From Blastococcus sp. URHD0036 (GTDB taxonomy: Bacteria > Actinomycetota > Actinomycetes > Mycobacteriales > Geodermatophilaceae): a DNA stretch of 64,000 bases. Below, piece after piece: positions 51,228 through 59,723 of this stretch; positions within the stretch are counted from its first letter, which is position 1; each line of letters starts with the position of its first letter. The DNA lies in assembly GCF_000701365.1 (NCBI RefSeq), contig NZ_JNIK01000017.1, forward strand, positions 62,001 to 126,000, read 5' to 3'. The position numbers were made by a program, and so were the translations under genes. The notes beneath the pieces were generated by a model. The model was not told where the DNA came from. It was given only the letters and a program-made list of their open reading frames with translations, and did not search any database.

Positions 51228-51917
51228 CTATGGACGCCAGGCGGCGGCGATCTCGGCGGCGGAGGCCCCGCTGCGGGCGACCGCCATGACCCGCTGCTCG
51301 ACCGCCTCGTGCGCGCGGATCGCCTCGGGCAGCCCGGCCGCCAGCTCCAGCGGGATCCGCGCCACGCCGTGCACGTCGGCGTGCAGCAGGTCGCCGTCAG
51401 CAACGCGCACCCCGCCGATCTCCACCGGCTCACCCACCGCGACGAGCTCGACGTGACCGCCCCCGACGTCGGCACCGGCGGCCCAGGTGGCGAACCCGGC
51501 AGCGGCCATCTCCGGCACGTCGCGGACCGGCCCGTTGGTGACGCCCGCGACCACGCCGGCGGCCAGGTTGATCGCCGCCCCGACGTCGCCCCAGATGCAC
51601 ACCGGCCCCTCCCACTCGCCGACGTTCTGCGCGACGAGGAAGCGCGGGGCCGGCAGGCCGGCCAGCTGGGCCTCCCCCGCCGCGGTCAGCGCCGCGGTCC
51701 GCGACGGGTCGGCCGGCGGGCCGCCGCGGCGGGTGCTGACCGTGCGGGTGGCCGCGAAGCCGACCCGGACGCCGAGCTCGGGCGAGGTGCAGCGGACGGC
51801 GGAGCGGCTCATCGTCTGCAGGTCGGCCGGGTCGACGCCCAGTCGCTTGAGCCCGTTGAGCGCCGCCGGCGTGCTGAACGTGGCGAGCTCGGCCAGCAGG
51901 GTGGCATCGACCGTCAC
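51228..51917 (-). CDS. RraA-like protein (possible aldolase)
   Basis: A 229-residue RraA/demethylmenaquinone-methyltransferase-like fold. STPAALNGLKRLGV, then NVGEWEGPVCIWGDVGAAINLAAGVVAGVTNGPVRDV, with the GD-rich end IGGVRVADGDLLHADVHGVARIP. The usual G-x3-R-D-x20-D metal motif of 4-hydroxy-4-methyl-2-oxoglutarate aldolases is approximated by TNGPVRDV and the later ADGD. Next to a class II aldolase and an ACMSD-like amidohydrolase it may cleave or decarboxylate a ring-fission product. GTG 51917 overlaps the aldolase stop (GTGA). Confidence 0.82.
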   Translation of the reverse strand: MTVDATLLAELATFSTPAALNGLKRLGVDPADLQTMSRSAVRCTSPELGVRVGFAATRTVSTRRGGPPADPSRTAALTAAGEAQLAGLPAPRFLVAQNVGEWEGPVCIWGDVGAAINLAAGVVAGVTNGPVRDVPEMAAAGFATWAAGADVGGGHVELVAVGEPVEIGGVRVADGDLLHADVHGVARIPLELAAGLPEAIRAHEAVEQRVMAVARSGASAAEIAAAWRP

Positions 51918-52648
51918 GAGAGGAGGGTTGGTTCCCGGACGAGCTCGGCCCGGACGCTGGCCTCCCAGAAGCCCTTGAAGCGGTTGCCGTCGGCCTGGGC
52001 ACTGCGCTCGAGGTACCAGTCCGGCAGGCGGGTGCCGGCGGTGCTGCCGCTGGCGCGGACCATCCAGGCGGTCCTGCAGCGCTGCTCGAGCGCGACCGCG
52101 CGCTGGTGCACAGCGCGGATGGTCGAGCCGAGGACGAAGACGCCGTGCCCGGCCAGCAGCGCGAGCTCGGCCTCGCCCATCGCCGCGACGGCCTTGGCTG
52201 CGGCCTGCGAGTTGTCGACCCCGCCGTCGTACTCGTCGACGAGGACCAGGTCCCCGCCACCGAGCGACGAGCTCTGGTCGTAGACCGGCGGGACCTCGCC
52301 CATGTCGGCCCAGACGGTGCCGAACTGGGAGTGGTTGTGCAGCGCGACCTGCACGCCGGGGCGGGCGCGGTGCAGCTCCAGGTGCAGCGGGATGCCCAGC
52401 GGCACCGGCCAGTCGCCCTCGACGAGGTTGCCCTCGAGATCGATCCGGATGACGTCCTGGGGTCGGAACTCCGCCCAGGTCAGCAGCCACGGATTGCACA
52501 GCAGGGTGCCGTCGCCGAGGTTGTAGGTGATGTGCCCGGCGAGGTGGTCGTTGTAGCCCTCGCGCCACAGGGTGCGGGCCAGCACCACGATCTCCTGCGC
52601 GGGCGTGAGCTCCGGGATCAGCTTGTCGGCGGTGGGGACGAACGACAT
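51914..52648 (-). CDS. class II aldolase/adducin family protein
   Basis: A 244-residue class II aldolase fold. Zinc-binding HNHSQFG and GHGVF, with GHITYNLGDGTLLCNPWLL near the N-terminus, are conserved. Family members are fuculose-phosphate aldolases, hydroxy-acid decarboxylases or dehydratases. ATG 52648 follows GAGGAGAG; the longer frame is shadow. Middle gene of the operon amidohydrolase, aldolase, RraA-like. The reaction is unknown. Confidence 0.88.
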   Translation of the reverse strand: MSFVPTADKLIPELTPAQEIVVLARTLWREGYNDHLAGHITYNLGDGTLLCNPWLLTWAEFRPQDVIRIDLEGNLVEGDWPVPLGIPLHLELHRARPGVQVALHNHSQFGTVWADMGEVPPVYDQSSSLGGGDLVLVDEYDGGVDNSQAAAKAVAAMGEAELALLAGHGVFVLGSTIRAVHQRAVALEQRCRTAWMVRASGSTAGTRLPDWYLERSAQADGNRFKGFWEASVRAELVREPTLLS

Positions 52649-52683
52649 CGGTCTCTCCTCGGTCGGCGCCGTCGGGGTGGGGG

Positions 52684-53880
52684 TCAGTCGAGCGGGAGGA
52701 CGACGTCGGGCAGCGGGTGCCGGTAGAGGGCGGCCGCGTTCTGGCTGCACATCTTCCGCATCTCGGCGGCGGGGATGCCGGCCCAGGCCTTCTCGATCAC
52801 GTCCTGCGTGTGCGGCCACGTGCCGTCACCGTGCGGGTAGTCGGTCTCCAGCATGATGTGGTCGACGCCGATGACGTCGCGCAGCGCGATCGTCGAGGGG
52901 TCGTCGATGGTGCAGAACCAGAAGTTGCGGCGCAGCACGTCGGCCGGTCGCTCGGCCCAGCCGCGGCCGTAGCCGGAGCGGTCGACGATGTTGTCCAGCC
53001 GGTCGACCAGCATCGGCACCCAGCCGATGCCGCCCTCGCTCATCGCGATCTTCAGGGTCGGGTAGTCGCGCGGGAAGCCCGACCAGAGCCACTCGCAGCA
53101 GGCACCCAGCGACATCTGGCCGAACAGGGTGGCGCCGAGCTCCAGGATCGGGGCGCCGGGCGGGAACGGGTGCATGCCGGAGCTGCCGACGTGCAGCGAG
53201 ATCACCGTGTCGGTCTCCACGCACGCCCGGATGATCGGGTCCCAGTGGTCGCGGTCCCAGAGCGACGGCAGCCCGATCGCGTGCGGCCGCTCGGGGAAGG
53301 TCACCGAGGTGAAGCCGCGGGCGGCGTTGCGCTCGATCTCGCGCACGGCCTCGACCGGGTCGGCGAGGTAGGTGATGCCGCCGGGGATGATCCGCTCCGG
53401 GTAGGAGAGGTACCACTCGTTGTAGAGCCAGTCGTTCCACGCCCGGACGCAGGCGAGCCCGACCTCGGTGTCCTTGGCGGTGAAGAAGACGCGGCCGCTG
53501 AAGCCGGTGATCTGCGACGGGAAGTTCAGCATCGCCCAGATGCCGCCGGTGTCCATGTCCCGCACCCGGGCGTGCACGTCGTAGCAGCCGGCCCGCATCT
53601 GGTCGAGCCGGAAGGGCTCCATCGCGACCGTCTCGGGACGGCGTCCGGCGACGGCGTTCATGCCGACCTGCTTGAAGACCTTGCCCTCGAACTCCCAGAC
53701 CAGGGCGCCGGTCTCGGTCTCCACCATCTGCGGGCCGCGGTCGACCAGGCCGGCCGGCAGCCAGGTCGAGAACAGGTGCGGCGGCTCGACGACGTGGTCG
53801 TCGACCGAGATCACCGTGTAGCGCACCTGCGCCGGCTCGGGCTCGGGGAGGAAGAGCTCGGGGTCCAGGGCGATCGTCAT
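52684..53880 (-). CDS. ACMSD-like amidohydrolase family protein
   Basis: A 398-residue amidohydrolase_2 TIM barrel. The first metal motif is changed to VISVDDHVVEPP (usually DxHxH), as in many actinobacterial members. Later residues are SLHVGSSGMH (metal His), MSEGGIGWVPMLVDRLD and the aspartate in LETDYPHGDGTWPHT. These enzymes perform decarboxylation or hydrolysis of aromatic or ring-fission acids. ATG 53880 follows GGAG, with a plausible promoter upstream. First gene of a three-gene operon. Confidence 0.9.
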   Translation of the reverse strand: MTIALDPELFLPEPEPAQVRYTVISVDDHVVEPPHLFSTWLPAGLVDRGPQMVETETGALVWEFEGKVFKQVGMNAVAGRRPETVAMEPFRLDQMRAGCYDVHARVRDMDTGGIWAMLNFPSQITGFSGRVFFTAKDTEVGLACVRAWNDWLYNEWYLSYPERIIPGGITYLADPVEAVREIERNAARGFTSVTFPERPHAIGLPSLWDRDHWDPIIRACVETDTVISLHVGSSGMHPFPPGAPILELGATLFGQMSLGACCEWLWSGFPRDYPTLKIAMSEGGIGWVPMLVDRLDNIVDRSGYGRGWAERPADVLRRNFWFCTIDDPSTIALRDVIGVDHIMLETDYPHGDGTWPHTQDVIEKAWAGIPAAEMRKMCSQNAAALYRHPLPDVVLPLD

Positions 53881-53937
53881 GAGGTGGTCTCCAAGGGGTG
53901 GAACGACCCCGCTGTGAGGCAGGGCACAGGCAGACTG

Positions 53938-53967
53938 AGGCTAGTTCAGTGCCGGACAGCAGGTCAA
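53938..53967 (-). promoter_or_regulatory. promoter of the amidohydrolase operon
   Basis: Minus strand: -35 TTGACC (53962-53967), 18-nt spacer, -10 TAGCCT (53938-53943, TANNNT). The start of transcription would be near 53931, about 50 nt before ATG 53880. The -10 is identical to that of the VOC promoter at 37590. Confidence 0.55.
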
Positions 53968-53987
53968 CGCCGGATTGGAACGACGTT

Positions 53988-55445
53988 TCAGCTGGGCAGG
54001 AGGGCCGCGATCTCGGGACGGCGCAGCTTGCCCACCCCGGTCCGGGGCAGCGACGGCACGTGGTGGAACGCCACCGGGACCTTGTAGGGCACCAGGTGCT
54101 GGCGGCACAGCGCGACCAGCTCGTCGTCCGCCGCCGGGGGCACGCCCGGCGCGTCGACGACGAAGGCGACCGGGACCTCGCCCAGCCGCTCGTCGGGCGC
54201 GCCGACGACCGCGGCCTCGGCCACCGCCGGCGAGAGCTCCAGGACCTCCTCGACCTGCTCGGGGAAGACCTTGTTCCCGCCGCGGTTGATGAGGATCCCG
54301 GCGCGGCCCTCGATCCAGACGAAGCCGTCGTCGTCGACCCGGCCGAGGTCGCCGGTGTCCAGGTAGCCGTCGGCGTCGATCCGGGCCGAGAGCTGCTCGC
54401 CCGTCGCGTAGCCGGCCGCCATCCGCGCGCTCTTCACCCGCAGCGAGCCCACCTCGCCGGCCGGCAGCTCGCGGCCGTCGGGCCCGACGATCCGGATGGA
54501 GATCCCGGCGTGCGGCCGCCCCGCCGCGCCGACCTTCTCGGGGTGCTCCTTGGCGTCCGCGGCGGTCCAGCCGACGACCTCGCCGACCTCGGCCTGGCCG
54601 TAGCTGTTCAGCACGAAGACGCCGAACCGCTCGCGGAACAGGCGCGCCTGGGTGGGCGACAGCGGCGCGGTGATGCTGCGGACGTAGCGCAGCGGCGCCA
54701 GGCTCTCGACGTCGGAGGCGTTGAGCATCGCGATCGCGGCCGGCGGCAGGACGACGGAGCGGACGCCGAAGCGGGTGACCAGCTCGGCGAACCGGTCCGG
54801 GCGGAACCGCTCCATGATCACCAGCGGCGCACCGGCGCGGAGGCCGAAGAGCGAGTTGTAGATGCCGGAGTTCAGCGACAGCGAGACCGGGATGAGGTTC
54901 GGCGAGGGCTGCCGGGTCGGATCGGAGCCGCCGCCCCGCAGCGGGCCGAGGACCCGGTCGAGGAGCTCCAGGTAGCCGCTGTGGGTGTGCAGGATCGCCT
55001 TCGGCGGCCCGGTCGTGCCCGACGTCCAGGTGATGAAGGCCGTGCCGTCGTCGTAGCGGCGGTGCTCGCCGTCCAGGGTCCGGATGCGCACCGAGGCGCT
55101 GTCGGCTCCGGGGTCGATGATCGCGGCGGGGAGCGTCGCGGCGAGCGCGTGCTCGATCTCGGCCGGCGGCGAGGCCGGGTTGAGCGGCACGAACACCGCG
55201 TCGGCGGCCCAGATCGCCATCATCGCCAGGACACCCTCGGGCGCGTTGTCCAGCCGGACGGCGACGGCGTCCCCGGAGACCACGCCCAGCGCCCGCAGCT
55301 CCGCCGCCCACGCCCGGCAGGTCGCCCGGGCCTCACCGGCGGTGAGCGACCGGGAGGCGGTGAGCAGCAGCGGCTGGTCGTCGGCGGCCGGATGTCCCAG
55401 CAGGAGGGTGGCGAGGGAGCCCTCGGCCAGTCCGGCGGCCGTCAC
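53988..55445 (-). CDS. AMP-forming acyl-CoA ligase/synthetase
   Basis: A 485-residue ANL enzyme. P-loop TWTSGTTGPPKAIL, A5 NSYGQAEVGEV, A7 DTGDLGRVDDDGFVWIEGRAG and catalytic lysine RTGVGKLRRPEI are present. The glutamine in YGQAE and the GTTGPPKA loop differ from the other ligases here, suggesting a separate substrate class. GTG 55445 (VTAAGLAEGSLATLLL) is chosen because codons upstream are arginine-rich shadow; its ribosome site is weak. It is followed within 107 nt by the amidohydrolase operon on the same strand. Confidence 0.88.
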   Translation of the reverse strand: MTAAGLAEGSLATLLLGHPAADDQPLLLTASRSLTAGEARATCRAWAAELRALGVVSGDAVAVRLDNAPEGVLAMMAIWAADAVFVPLNPASPPAEIEHALAATLPAAIIDPGADSASVRIRTLDGEHRRYDDGTAFITWTSGTTGPPKAILHTHSGYLELLDRVLGPLRGGGSDPTRQPSPNLIPVSLSLNSGIYNSLFGLRAGAPLVIMERFRPDRFAELVTRFGVRSVVLPPAAIAMLNASDVESLAPLRYVRSITAPLSPTQARLFRERFGVFVLNSYGQAEVGEVVGWTAADAKEHPEKVGAAGRPHAGISIRIVGPDGRELPAGEVGSLRVKSARMAAGYATGEQLSARIDADGYLDTGDLGRVDDDGFVWIEGRAGILINRGGNKVFPEQVEEVLELSPAVAEAAVVGAPDERLGEVPVAFVVDAPGVPPAADDELVALCRQHLVPYKVPVAFHHVPSLPRTGVGKLRRPEIAALLPS

Positions 55446-55543
55446 CGGCGCCCGCTCGGGTCGTCCCCGCGGACCGCCAACCGTCCCCGCATGCGGCGCT
55501 CTCCTGTCGGCGGTTGGCGACCTCAACGCGTCGCCGTCATCAC

Positions 55544-55559
55544 TATCATTACAACTATA
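55544..55559. promoter_or_regulatory. AT-rich promoter patch, degenerate match to the shared dyad
   Basis: TATCATTACAACTATA matches the site at 16724 at 11 of 16 positions and lies about 100 nt upstream of the ligase start. The adjacent ATCACTATC (55539-55547) is also found in the palindrome at 59639. It is a weak candidate only. The wider gap 55446-55682 holds this patch and a terminator but no gene. Confidence 0.3.
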
Positions 55560-55597
55560 GCGCCCGCGTCGTCCGGGCGGAACCACGACGAACGACG

Positions 55598-55634
55598 GCG
55601 GGGCCGGTCACGGTCCGACCGTGACCGGCCCCGC
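55598..55634 (-). terminator. hairpin terminator downstream of the NTF2-like gene, 17-bp stem
   Basis: Arms 55598-55614 and 55618-55634 pair perfectly over 17 bp around a 3-nt loop CCG, 48 nt past the NTF2-like stop. It insulates that gene from the ligase downstream. Confidence 0.8.
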
Positions 55635-55682
55635 GGTCTGGAGGCTGGTGCAGCTGGCGCCCGGCCGGCGGCCGGGCCCGGC

Positions 55683-56228
55683 TCACTGGGGCATGGAGGC
55701 GAAGTACTCCGCGGCGGTCTGCAGGCTGTCCAGCGGGACGGTGTAGCCCTGCTCGAGGCCGATGCGGGTGATCCGCCAGCCCTCGGGGGTGCGGCGGTAG
55801 GTGTTGCTGTACCGGGACATGCTGAAGGCCGCGTTCCCGTTGTTGTAGCCGGTCAGGATGATCAGGTTCGACTCCTGGACGGCGGTGTCGCCGGTGACCG
55901 TGACGCCGTAGTCCACGCCGGTCTGGAAGACGCGGGGCAGCAGCCCCTCGGTGCCGTGGTAGGGCTTGAAGTAGGCCAGCAGCGCCTCGCGGCCGGTGGG
56001 GCCCTCGCCCGGCTGGTGCAGGCCCTGGACCTCGATCGTCGCGTCGTCGGTGAGCAGGTCGATGCCCTCGAGCGTGCGGTGGGTCGGGATGCCGTTGAAG
56101 CCACCGGTGCAGGCGCGGTGCCAGCGGCGGAACACGTCGTTGATCTCGCGGACGTCCTCCAGCTCGCGGACCCGGCCCTCGAGGGCCTCCAGTCGCGCGA
56201 TGAGGTCGGTGCTGGCGGGGGCGGTCAT
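55683..56228 (-). CDS. NTF2-like (SnoaL-type) protein
   Basis: A 181-residue protein. A heptad-like N-terminal helix (LIARLEALEGRVRELEDVREINDVFRRW) precedes the cone-shaped barrel strands LLTDDATIEVQG, TGVDYGVTVTGDTAVQESNLIILTGYN and SNTYRRTPEGWRITRIGLEQGY. It could be an isomerase, dehydratase or dioxygenase beta-subunit-like protein, and no large-subunit partner is nearby. ATG 56228 follows GGAGGAG. Divergent from the ligase at 56365 across a shared-set operator; a terminator follows it. Confidence 0.82.
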   Translation of the reverse strand: MTAPASTDLIARLEALEGRVRELEDVREINDVFRRWHRACTGGFNGIPTHRTLEGIDLLTDDATIEVQGLHQPGEGPTGREALLAYFKPYHGTEGLLPRVFQTGVDYGVTVTGDTAVQESNLIILTGYNNGNAAFSMSRYSNTYRRTPEGWRITRIGLEQGYTVPLDSLQTAAEYFASMPQ

Positions 56229-56296
56229 CGGTACTCCTCCACTACTGGGCCGCGTCCGCGGCGGTGCGAGCGGACGCTAACACCCGCCCAGGACCC

Positions 56297-56312
56297 CATC
56301 AATACAAAGATG
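56297..56312. promoter_or_regulatory. operator-like dyad CATC-N8-GATG, site 4 of the shared set
   Basis: CATCAATACAAAGATG (minus: CATCTTTGTATTGATG) is a perfect CATC/GATG dyad in the 136-nt divergent region between the NTF2-like gene and the acyl-CoA ligase operon. With a flanking C and G it extends to CCATC-N8-GATGG. Confidence 0.6.
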
Positions 56313-56364
56313 GAGGTCCGACCGGGTGTCATGATGGGCGTCCACGACGTCGGGGAGGGCACCG

Positions 56365-57909
56365 GTGGCCGAGCACCCGTCCGGTCTGGCCGAGGTCGCC
56401 CGGCGGCACCCCGACCGCCCCGCCGTGGTCCGCGCCGACGGCGGGGTGCTGCGCTTCGCGGCCCTCGCGGCGCGGGTGAACGCGATCTCCCGCCACCTGC
56501 GCGCGCTGGGTCTCCGGACGGGGGACGCCGTCGCCGCGGTCGTGCCCAACGGCCCGGAGTACCTCGAGCTCGTGCTGGCCACGTCCCAGGTCGGGATGTA
56601 CTTCGTGCCGGTCAACCGGCACCTGTCCGCACCCGAGGTGGCCTTCGTCGTCGGCGACAGCGGGGCGCGGGTACTGGTCGCCGGCGCCGGATCGGCGGCC
56701 GCCCTGCCCGCCGACGTCCTGCCGACGCACCGGTTCACGGTCGGCGGCACGGCCGCGGGCTGGCGGCCCTACGCGGAGCTCGGTGCCGGGCACCCCTCCG
56801 CCGAGCCGGAGGACCGCACCGCCGGGCAGGTCATGGCCTACACGTCGGGGACCACCGGCCGGCCCAAGGGCGTGCGCCGCGCGCTCCCCGGCGTACCGCC
56901 GGAAGCCGCCCTGACCCGTGGTCAGGCGCTCATCCGGCACTACGGCGCCCGGCCGGGCGAGGGCGTGCACCTCGTGTGCTCACCGCTGTACCACTCCGCG
57001 CCCGGGAGCCACGCCGTCGGGTTCCTCCAGCTCGGGCACACGGTGGTGCTCGAGGACTCCTTCGACGCGGAGACGTTCCTCCGCGACGTCGAGGAGCACC
57101 GGGTGTCGAGCACGCACATGGTCCCGACGCACTTCCACCGGCTGCTCGCGCTCCCGGAGGAGACCCGCCGCCGGTCCGACACCTCGAGCCTGCGGATCGT
57201 CGCCCACGCCGGCGCACCCTGCCCGGTCGAGGTCAAGCGCCGCATGCTCGCCTGGTGGGGACCGGTCCTGTGGGAGTACCTGGGGTCGACCGAGGGCGTG
57301 GCCACGCTGGTGTCGCCGCAGGAGTGGGCGGCGCGGCCCGGCACGGTGGGGCGGCCGCTGCCCGGGACCGTGGTGCGGGTCGTCCGGGACGACGGCACGG
57401 AGGCCGCGCCCGGCGAGCCCGGCACGATCTACTCCGGCGTCGAGGGGACGCCGCCGTCCTTCGAGTACCACGGCGACCCGGAGAAGACGGCGCGCAGCCG
57501 CCGCGGGGACCTCGTGACGGCCGGCGACTCCGGCTACGTGGACGACGACGGCTACGTCTTCGTGCTCGACCGCCGGACCGACCTGGTCATCACCGGCGGG
57601 GTCAACGTCTACCCCGCCGAGGTGGAGCAGCACCTGCTCACGCACCCGGCAGTGCGCGACGTCGCCGTGATCGGACTGCCCGATCCGGAGTGGGGGCAGT
57701 CGGTGGTGGCCGTCGTCCAGCCCGCGCCGGGGAGCGAGGGGGACGACGGCCTGCGCGCGGAGCTCGACTCCCACTGCCGCACCGGGCTCGCGGCGTTCAA
57801 GCGGCCGCGGCGGATCGAGTTCCTGGCCGACTTCCCGCGCACGGAGTCGGGCAAGCTGCAGCGGCGACGGATCCGCGATCTGTTCGACGGCGACGCCGCT
57901 CCCCGGTGA
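56365..57909 (+). CDS. AMP-forming acyl-CoA ligase
   Basis: A 514-residue ANL enzyme. P-loop YTSGTTGRPKGV, A5 LWEYLGSTEG, A7 TAGDSGYVDDDGYVFVLDRRTD and catalytic lysine RTESGKLQRRRI are present. The YLGSTEG motif and the PLYHSAPGSHAVGFLQLG loop resemble FadD4/bile-acid-ligase-like enzymes acting on bulky acids. GTG 56365 follows GGGGAGGG. It is 37 nt upstream of an SDR on the same strand. Divergent from the NTF2-like gene, and probably co-regulated with it. Confidence 0.9.
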   Translation: MAEHPSGLAEVARRHPDRPAVVRADGGVLRFAALAARVNAISRHLRALGLRTGDAVAAVVPNGPEYLELVLATSQVGMYFVPVNRHLSAPEVAFVVGDSGARVLVAGAGSAAALPADVLPTHRFTVGGTAAGWRPYAELGAGHPSAEPEDRTAGQVMAYTSGTTGRPKGVRRALPGVPPEAALTRGQALIRHYGARPGEGVHLVCSPLYHSAPGSHAVGFLQLGHTVVLEDSFDAETFLRDVEEHRVSSTHMVPTHFHRLLALPEETRRRSDTSSLRIVAHAGAPCPVEVKRRMLAWWGPVLWEYLGSTEGVATLVSPQEWAARPGTVGRPLPGTVVRVVRDDGTEAAPGEPGTIYSGVEGTPPSFEYHGDPEKTARSRRGDLVTAGDSGYVDDDGYVFVLDRRTDLVITGGVNVYPAEVEQHLLTHPAVRDVAVIGLPDPEWGQSVVAVVQPAPGSEGDDGLRAELDSHCRTGLAAFKRPRRIEFLADFPRTESGKLQRRRIRDLFDGDAAPR

Positions 57910-57946
57910 GCCGCCGGTGGCACGGCACACGACCAGGAGGACGGCA

Positions 57947-58858
57947 GTGGATCGGATCTGCGAGGGCCGCGTGGCCGTCGTCACCGGAGCAGGGCGCGGC
58001 CTCGGCCGCTCGCACGCCCTCGAGCTGGCCCGGCGCGGCGCCCGCGTCGTGGTCAACGACCTGGGCGGGGAGCCCGACGGCACCGGCAGCGACCCCGCGG
58101 TGGCCGAGGCCGTCGCCGAGGAGATCCGCGCGGCCGGTGGGGAGGCCGTCGCCAGCGGGCACGACGTGTCCGACTCCGAGGCCGCCCGGGAACGGGTCCA
58201 GCTGGCGGTCGACACCTTCGGCGGCCTCGACGTCCTGGTGGCCAACGCCGGGATCCTGCGCGACCGCACCCTGGCCGGGATGACCGACGAGGACTGGGAC
58301 ACCGTGGTGCGGGTGCACCTGCGCGGCACCTTCGCGCCGTCGCGCGCGGCGGCCGCCTACTGGCGGGACCGCGCCAAAGCCACCGGCGCCGGCGTCGACG
58401 GCCGGCTCATCTGCACGACCTCGCCGGTCGGGCTCTACGGCAACTTCGGCCAGACCAACTACATCGCGGCGAAGGGCGGGATCGCCTCGTTCACCCTCGG
58501 CGCCGCCCAGGAGCTCGCCCGCTACGGCGTCACGGCCAACACGATCGCGCCGACGGCGGCCACCCGGCTGGTCCTGGCGCTGATGACCGACGAACCGCCC
58601 CAGGAGTTCCTCGAGAAGTTCGACCCCGGCTTCGTCTCCCCCGTCGTCGCCTGGCTGGCCAGCCCGCAGAGCTCGGCGGTGACCGGGCGGGTGTTCGACG
58701 TCCGCGGCAACCGGGTCGCGCTGGTCGAGTCGTGGCGGGTCGGCGCCGAGATCCTGCGCGACGAGCCCTGGGACGCCGCGGACCTGGGCGACGTCGTCGC
58801 GGACCTCGTCGCGAAGGCGGCCCCCAACCCCGACATCAGCGGCTACGTGCACGACTGA
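57947..58858 (+). CDS. SDR family oxidoreductase (HSD17B4/hydroxyacyl-CoA dehydrogenase-like)
   Basis: A 303-residue SDR. VVTGAGRGLGRSHA, VVNDLGGEPDGTGS (NAD-type loop as in MFE-2), LVANAGI, catalytic TSPVG and YIAAK are visible. The C-terminal extension after VTGRVFDVRGNRVALVE matches peroxisomal-type 3-hydroxyacyl-CoA dehydrogenases. GTG 57947 has AGGAGG 6 nt upstream and is preferred over GTG 57917. It follows the ligase, supporting beta-oxidation of the activated acid. A hairpin terminator follows. Confidence 0.9.
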   Translation: MDRICEGRVAVVTGAGRGLGRSHALELARRGARVVVNDLGGEPDGTGSDPAVAEAVAEEIRAAGGEAVASGHDVSDSEAARERVQLAVDTFGGLDVLVANAGILRDRTLAGMTDEDWDTVVRVHLRGTFAPSRAAAAYWRDRAKATGAGVDGRLICTTSPVGLYGNFGQTNYIAAKGGIASFTLGAAQELARYGVTANTIAPTAATRLVLALMTDEPPQEFLEKFDPGFVSPVVAWLASPQSSAVTGRVFDVRGNRVALVESWRVGAEILRDEPWDAADLGDVVADLVAKAAPNPDISGYVHD

Positions 58859-58864
58859 CCCCCC

Positions 58865-58903
58865 GGAGGAGATCCGTCGGCGTCACGCCGACGGATCTCC
58901 TCC
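58865..58903. terminator. hairpin terminator with the convergent gene's stop codon in its loop
   Basis: Arms 58865-58882 and 58886-58903 form a perfect 18-bp stem. The 3-nt loop TCA (58883-58885) is the TGA stop of the convergent enoyl-CoA hydratase, so one arm is coding sequence. It starts 7 nt after the SDR stop. Confidence 0.82.
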
Positions 58904-59617
58904 ACGCTCGGTCAGCGCCCGGAACTCCCGGGTCTCCGCGGCGTGCGCGTCGGCGAGCGAGCCGCGCATGGTCTCCGCCACCACCCGCTTGACCGCGGCG
59001 ACCGCCCGCGGGTCGTTGGCCGCGATCTGCCCGGCGACCTCCAGCGCCCGCGCCAGCGCCGTCCCGTCGGGGACCACCTCGCTGACGAAGCCGCGGTCCC
59101 GCATCTCCACGGCCGAGAAGCGGGCGCCGGTCAGCAGCACCTGCATCGCCGCGGCGTACCCGATCTGCCGGGGCAGCCGGGCGACCGAGCCGCCACCGGC
59201 GATGAAGCCGTGCGTCACCTCCGGCAGCGCGAACACCGCCGACTCCCCCGCGATCCGGACGTCGGTGGCGCCGACCAGCTCCATCCCGGCCCCCATGCAG
59301 AAGCCCTCGACGGCGGCCACCACCGGGACGGCGAGGTCGGTGTCCCGGAGGACCGCCGCGTGCACCGCCGCCCACACCTCCCGGCCACCCTCCCGGCCCG
59401 CGGCCGCCCGGAGGTCGTCGGCGAAGCTCGCGAGGTCCGCGCCGGAGGAGAAGTCGGCCCCGCCGGTGACCACGCAGACCCGCGCCCCGCTGCCGGCGAC
59501 CTCGTGCCAGGCGGCGGCCAGCTCGCGGAAGCCGGCGACCGTGAGGGCGTTGCGCCGCTCCGGCCGGTGCAGGGTCACCTGGATGACGCCGGGCAGCGGC
59601 CGGCTCGTCTCGATCAC
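58883..59617 (-). CDS. enoyl-CoA hydratase/isomerase family protein
   Basis: A 244-residue crotonase. Opening LHRPERRNALTV, oxyanion GGADFSSGADLASF and GFCMGAGMELVGATDVRIAG with a glutamate at PEVTHGF are conserved. It is likely to hydrate or isomerise an enoyl-CoA. GTG 59617 has no good ribosome site. It is divergent from the SDR/molybdenum hydroxylase operon across a perfect 18-bp palindrome. Its 3' end forms an arm of the terminator of the convergent operon. Confidence 0.9.
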   Translation of the reverse strand: MIETSRPLPGVIQVTLHRPERRNALTVAGFRELAAAWHEVAGSGARVCVVTGGADFSSGADLASFADDLRAAAGREGGREVWAAVHAAVLRDTDLAVPVVAAVEGFCMGAGMELVGATDVRIAGESAVFALPEVTHGFIAGGGSVARLPRQIGYAAAMQVLLTGARFSAVEMRDRGFVSEVVPDGTALARALEVAGQIAANDPRAVAAVKRVVAETMRGSLADAHAAETREFRALTERGGDPSA

Positions 59618-59638
59618 CCGCAGATGAGATCACCGAAG

Positions 59639-59656
59639 GGATAGTGATCACTATCC
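59639..59656. promoter_or_regulatory. perfect 18-bp palindrome in a divergent promoter region
   Basis: GGATAGTGATCACTATCC is fully self-complementary with no spacer. It sits 22 nt upstream of the hydratase start and 68 nt upstream of the SDR/molybdenum hydroxylase operon. It is a strong candidate operator; no regulator gene lies adjacent within the window. Confidence 0.65.
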
Positions 59657-59723
59657 ATCCTCGCTAAGTTTGTCAGGACAGCGTCGTCGTGCCGCATGAG
59701 CGGCTGAGCAAGAGGAGACCTCG

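Noticed and set aside
53898-58283. A 1461-codon open frame on the plus strand
   Set aside because: It crosses two terminator/operator regions and opposite-strand genes and has shadow composition. The real genes there carry clear catalytic motifs in other frames.
59628-59643. GATC-N8-GATA as a further copy of the shared dyad
   Set aside because: The spacer is not AT-rich and the arms are partly explained by the adjacent 18-bp palindrome, so a chance match is likely.
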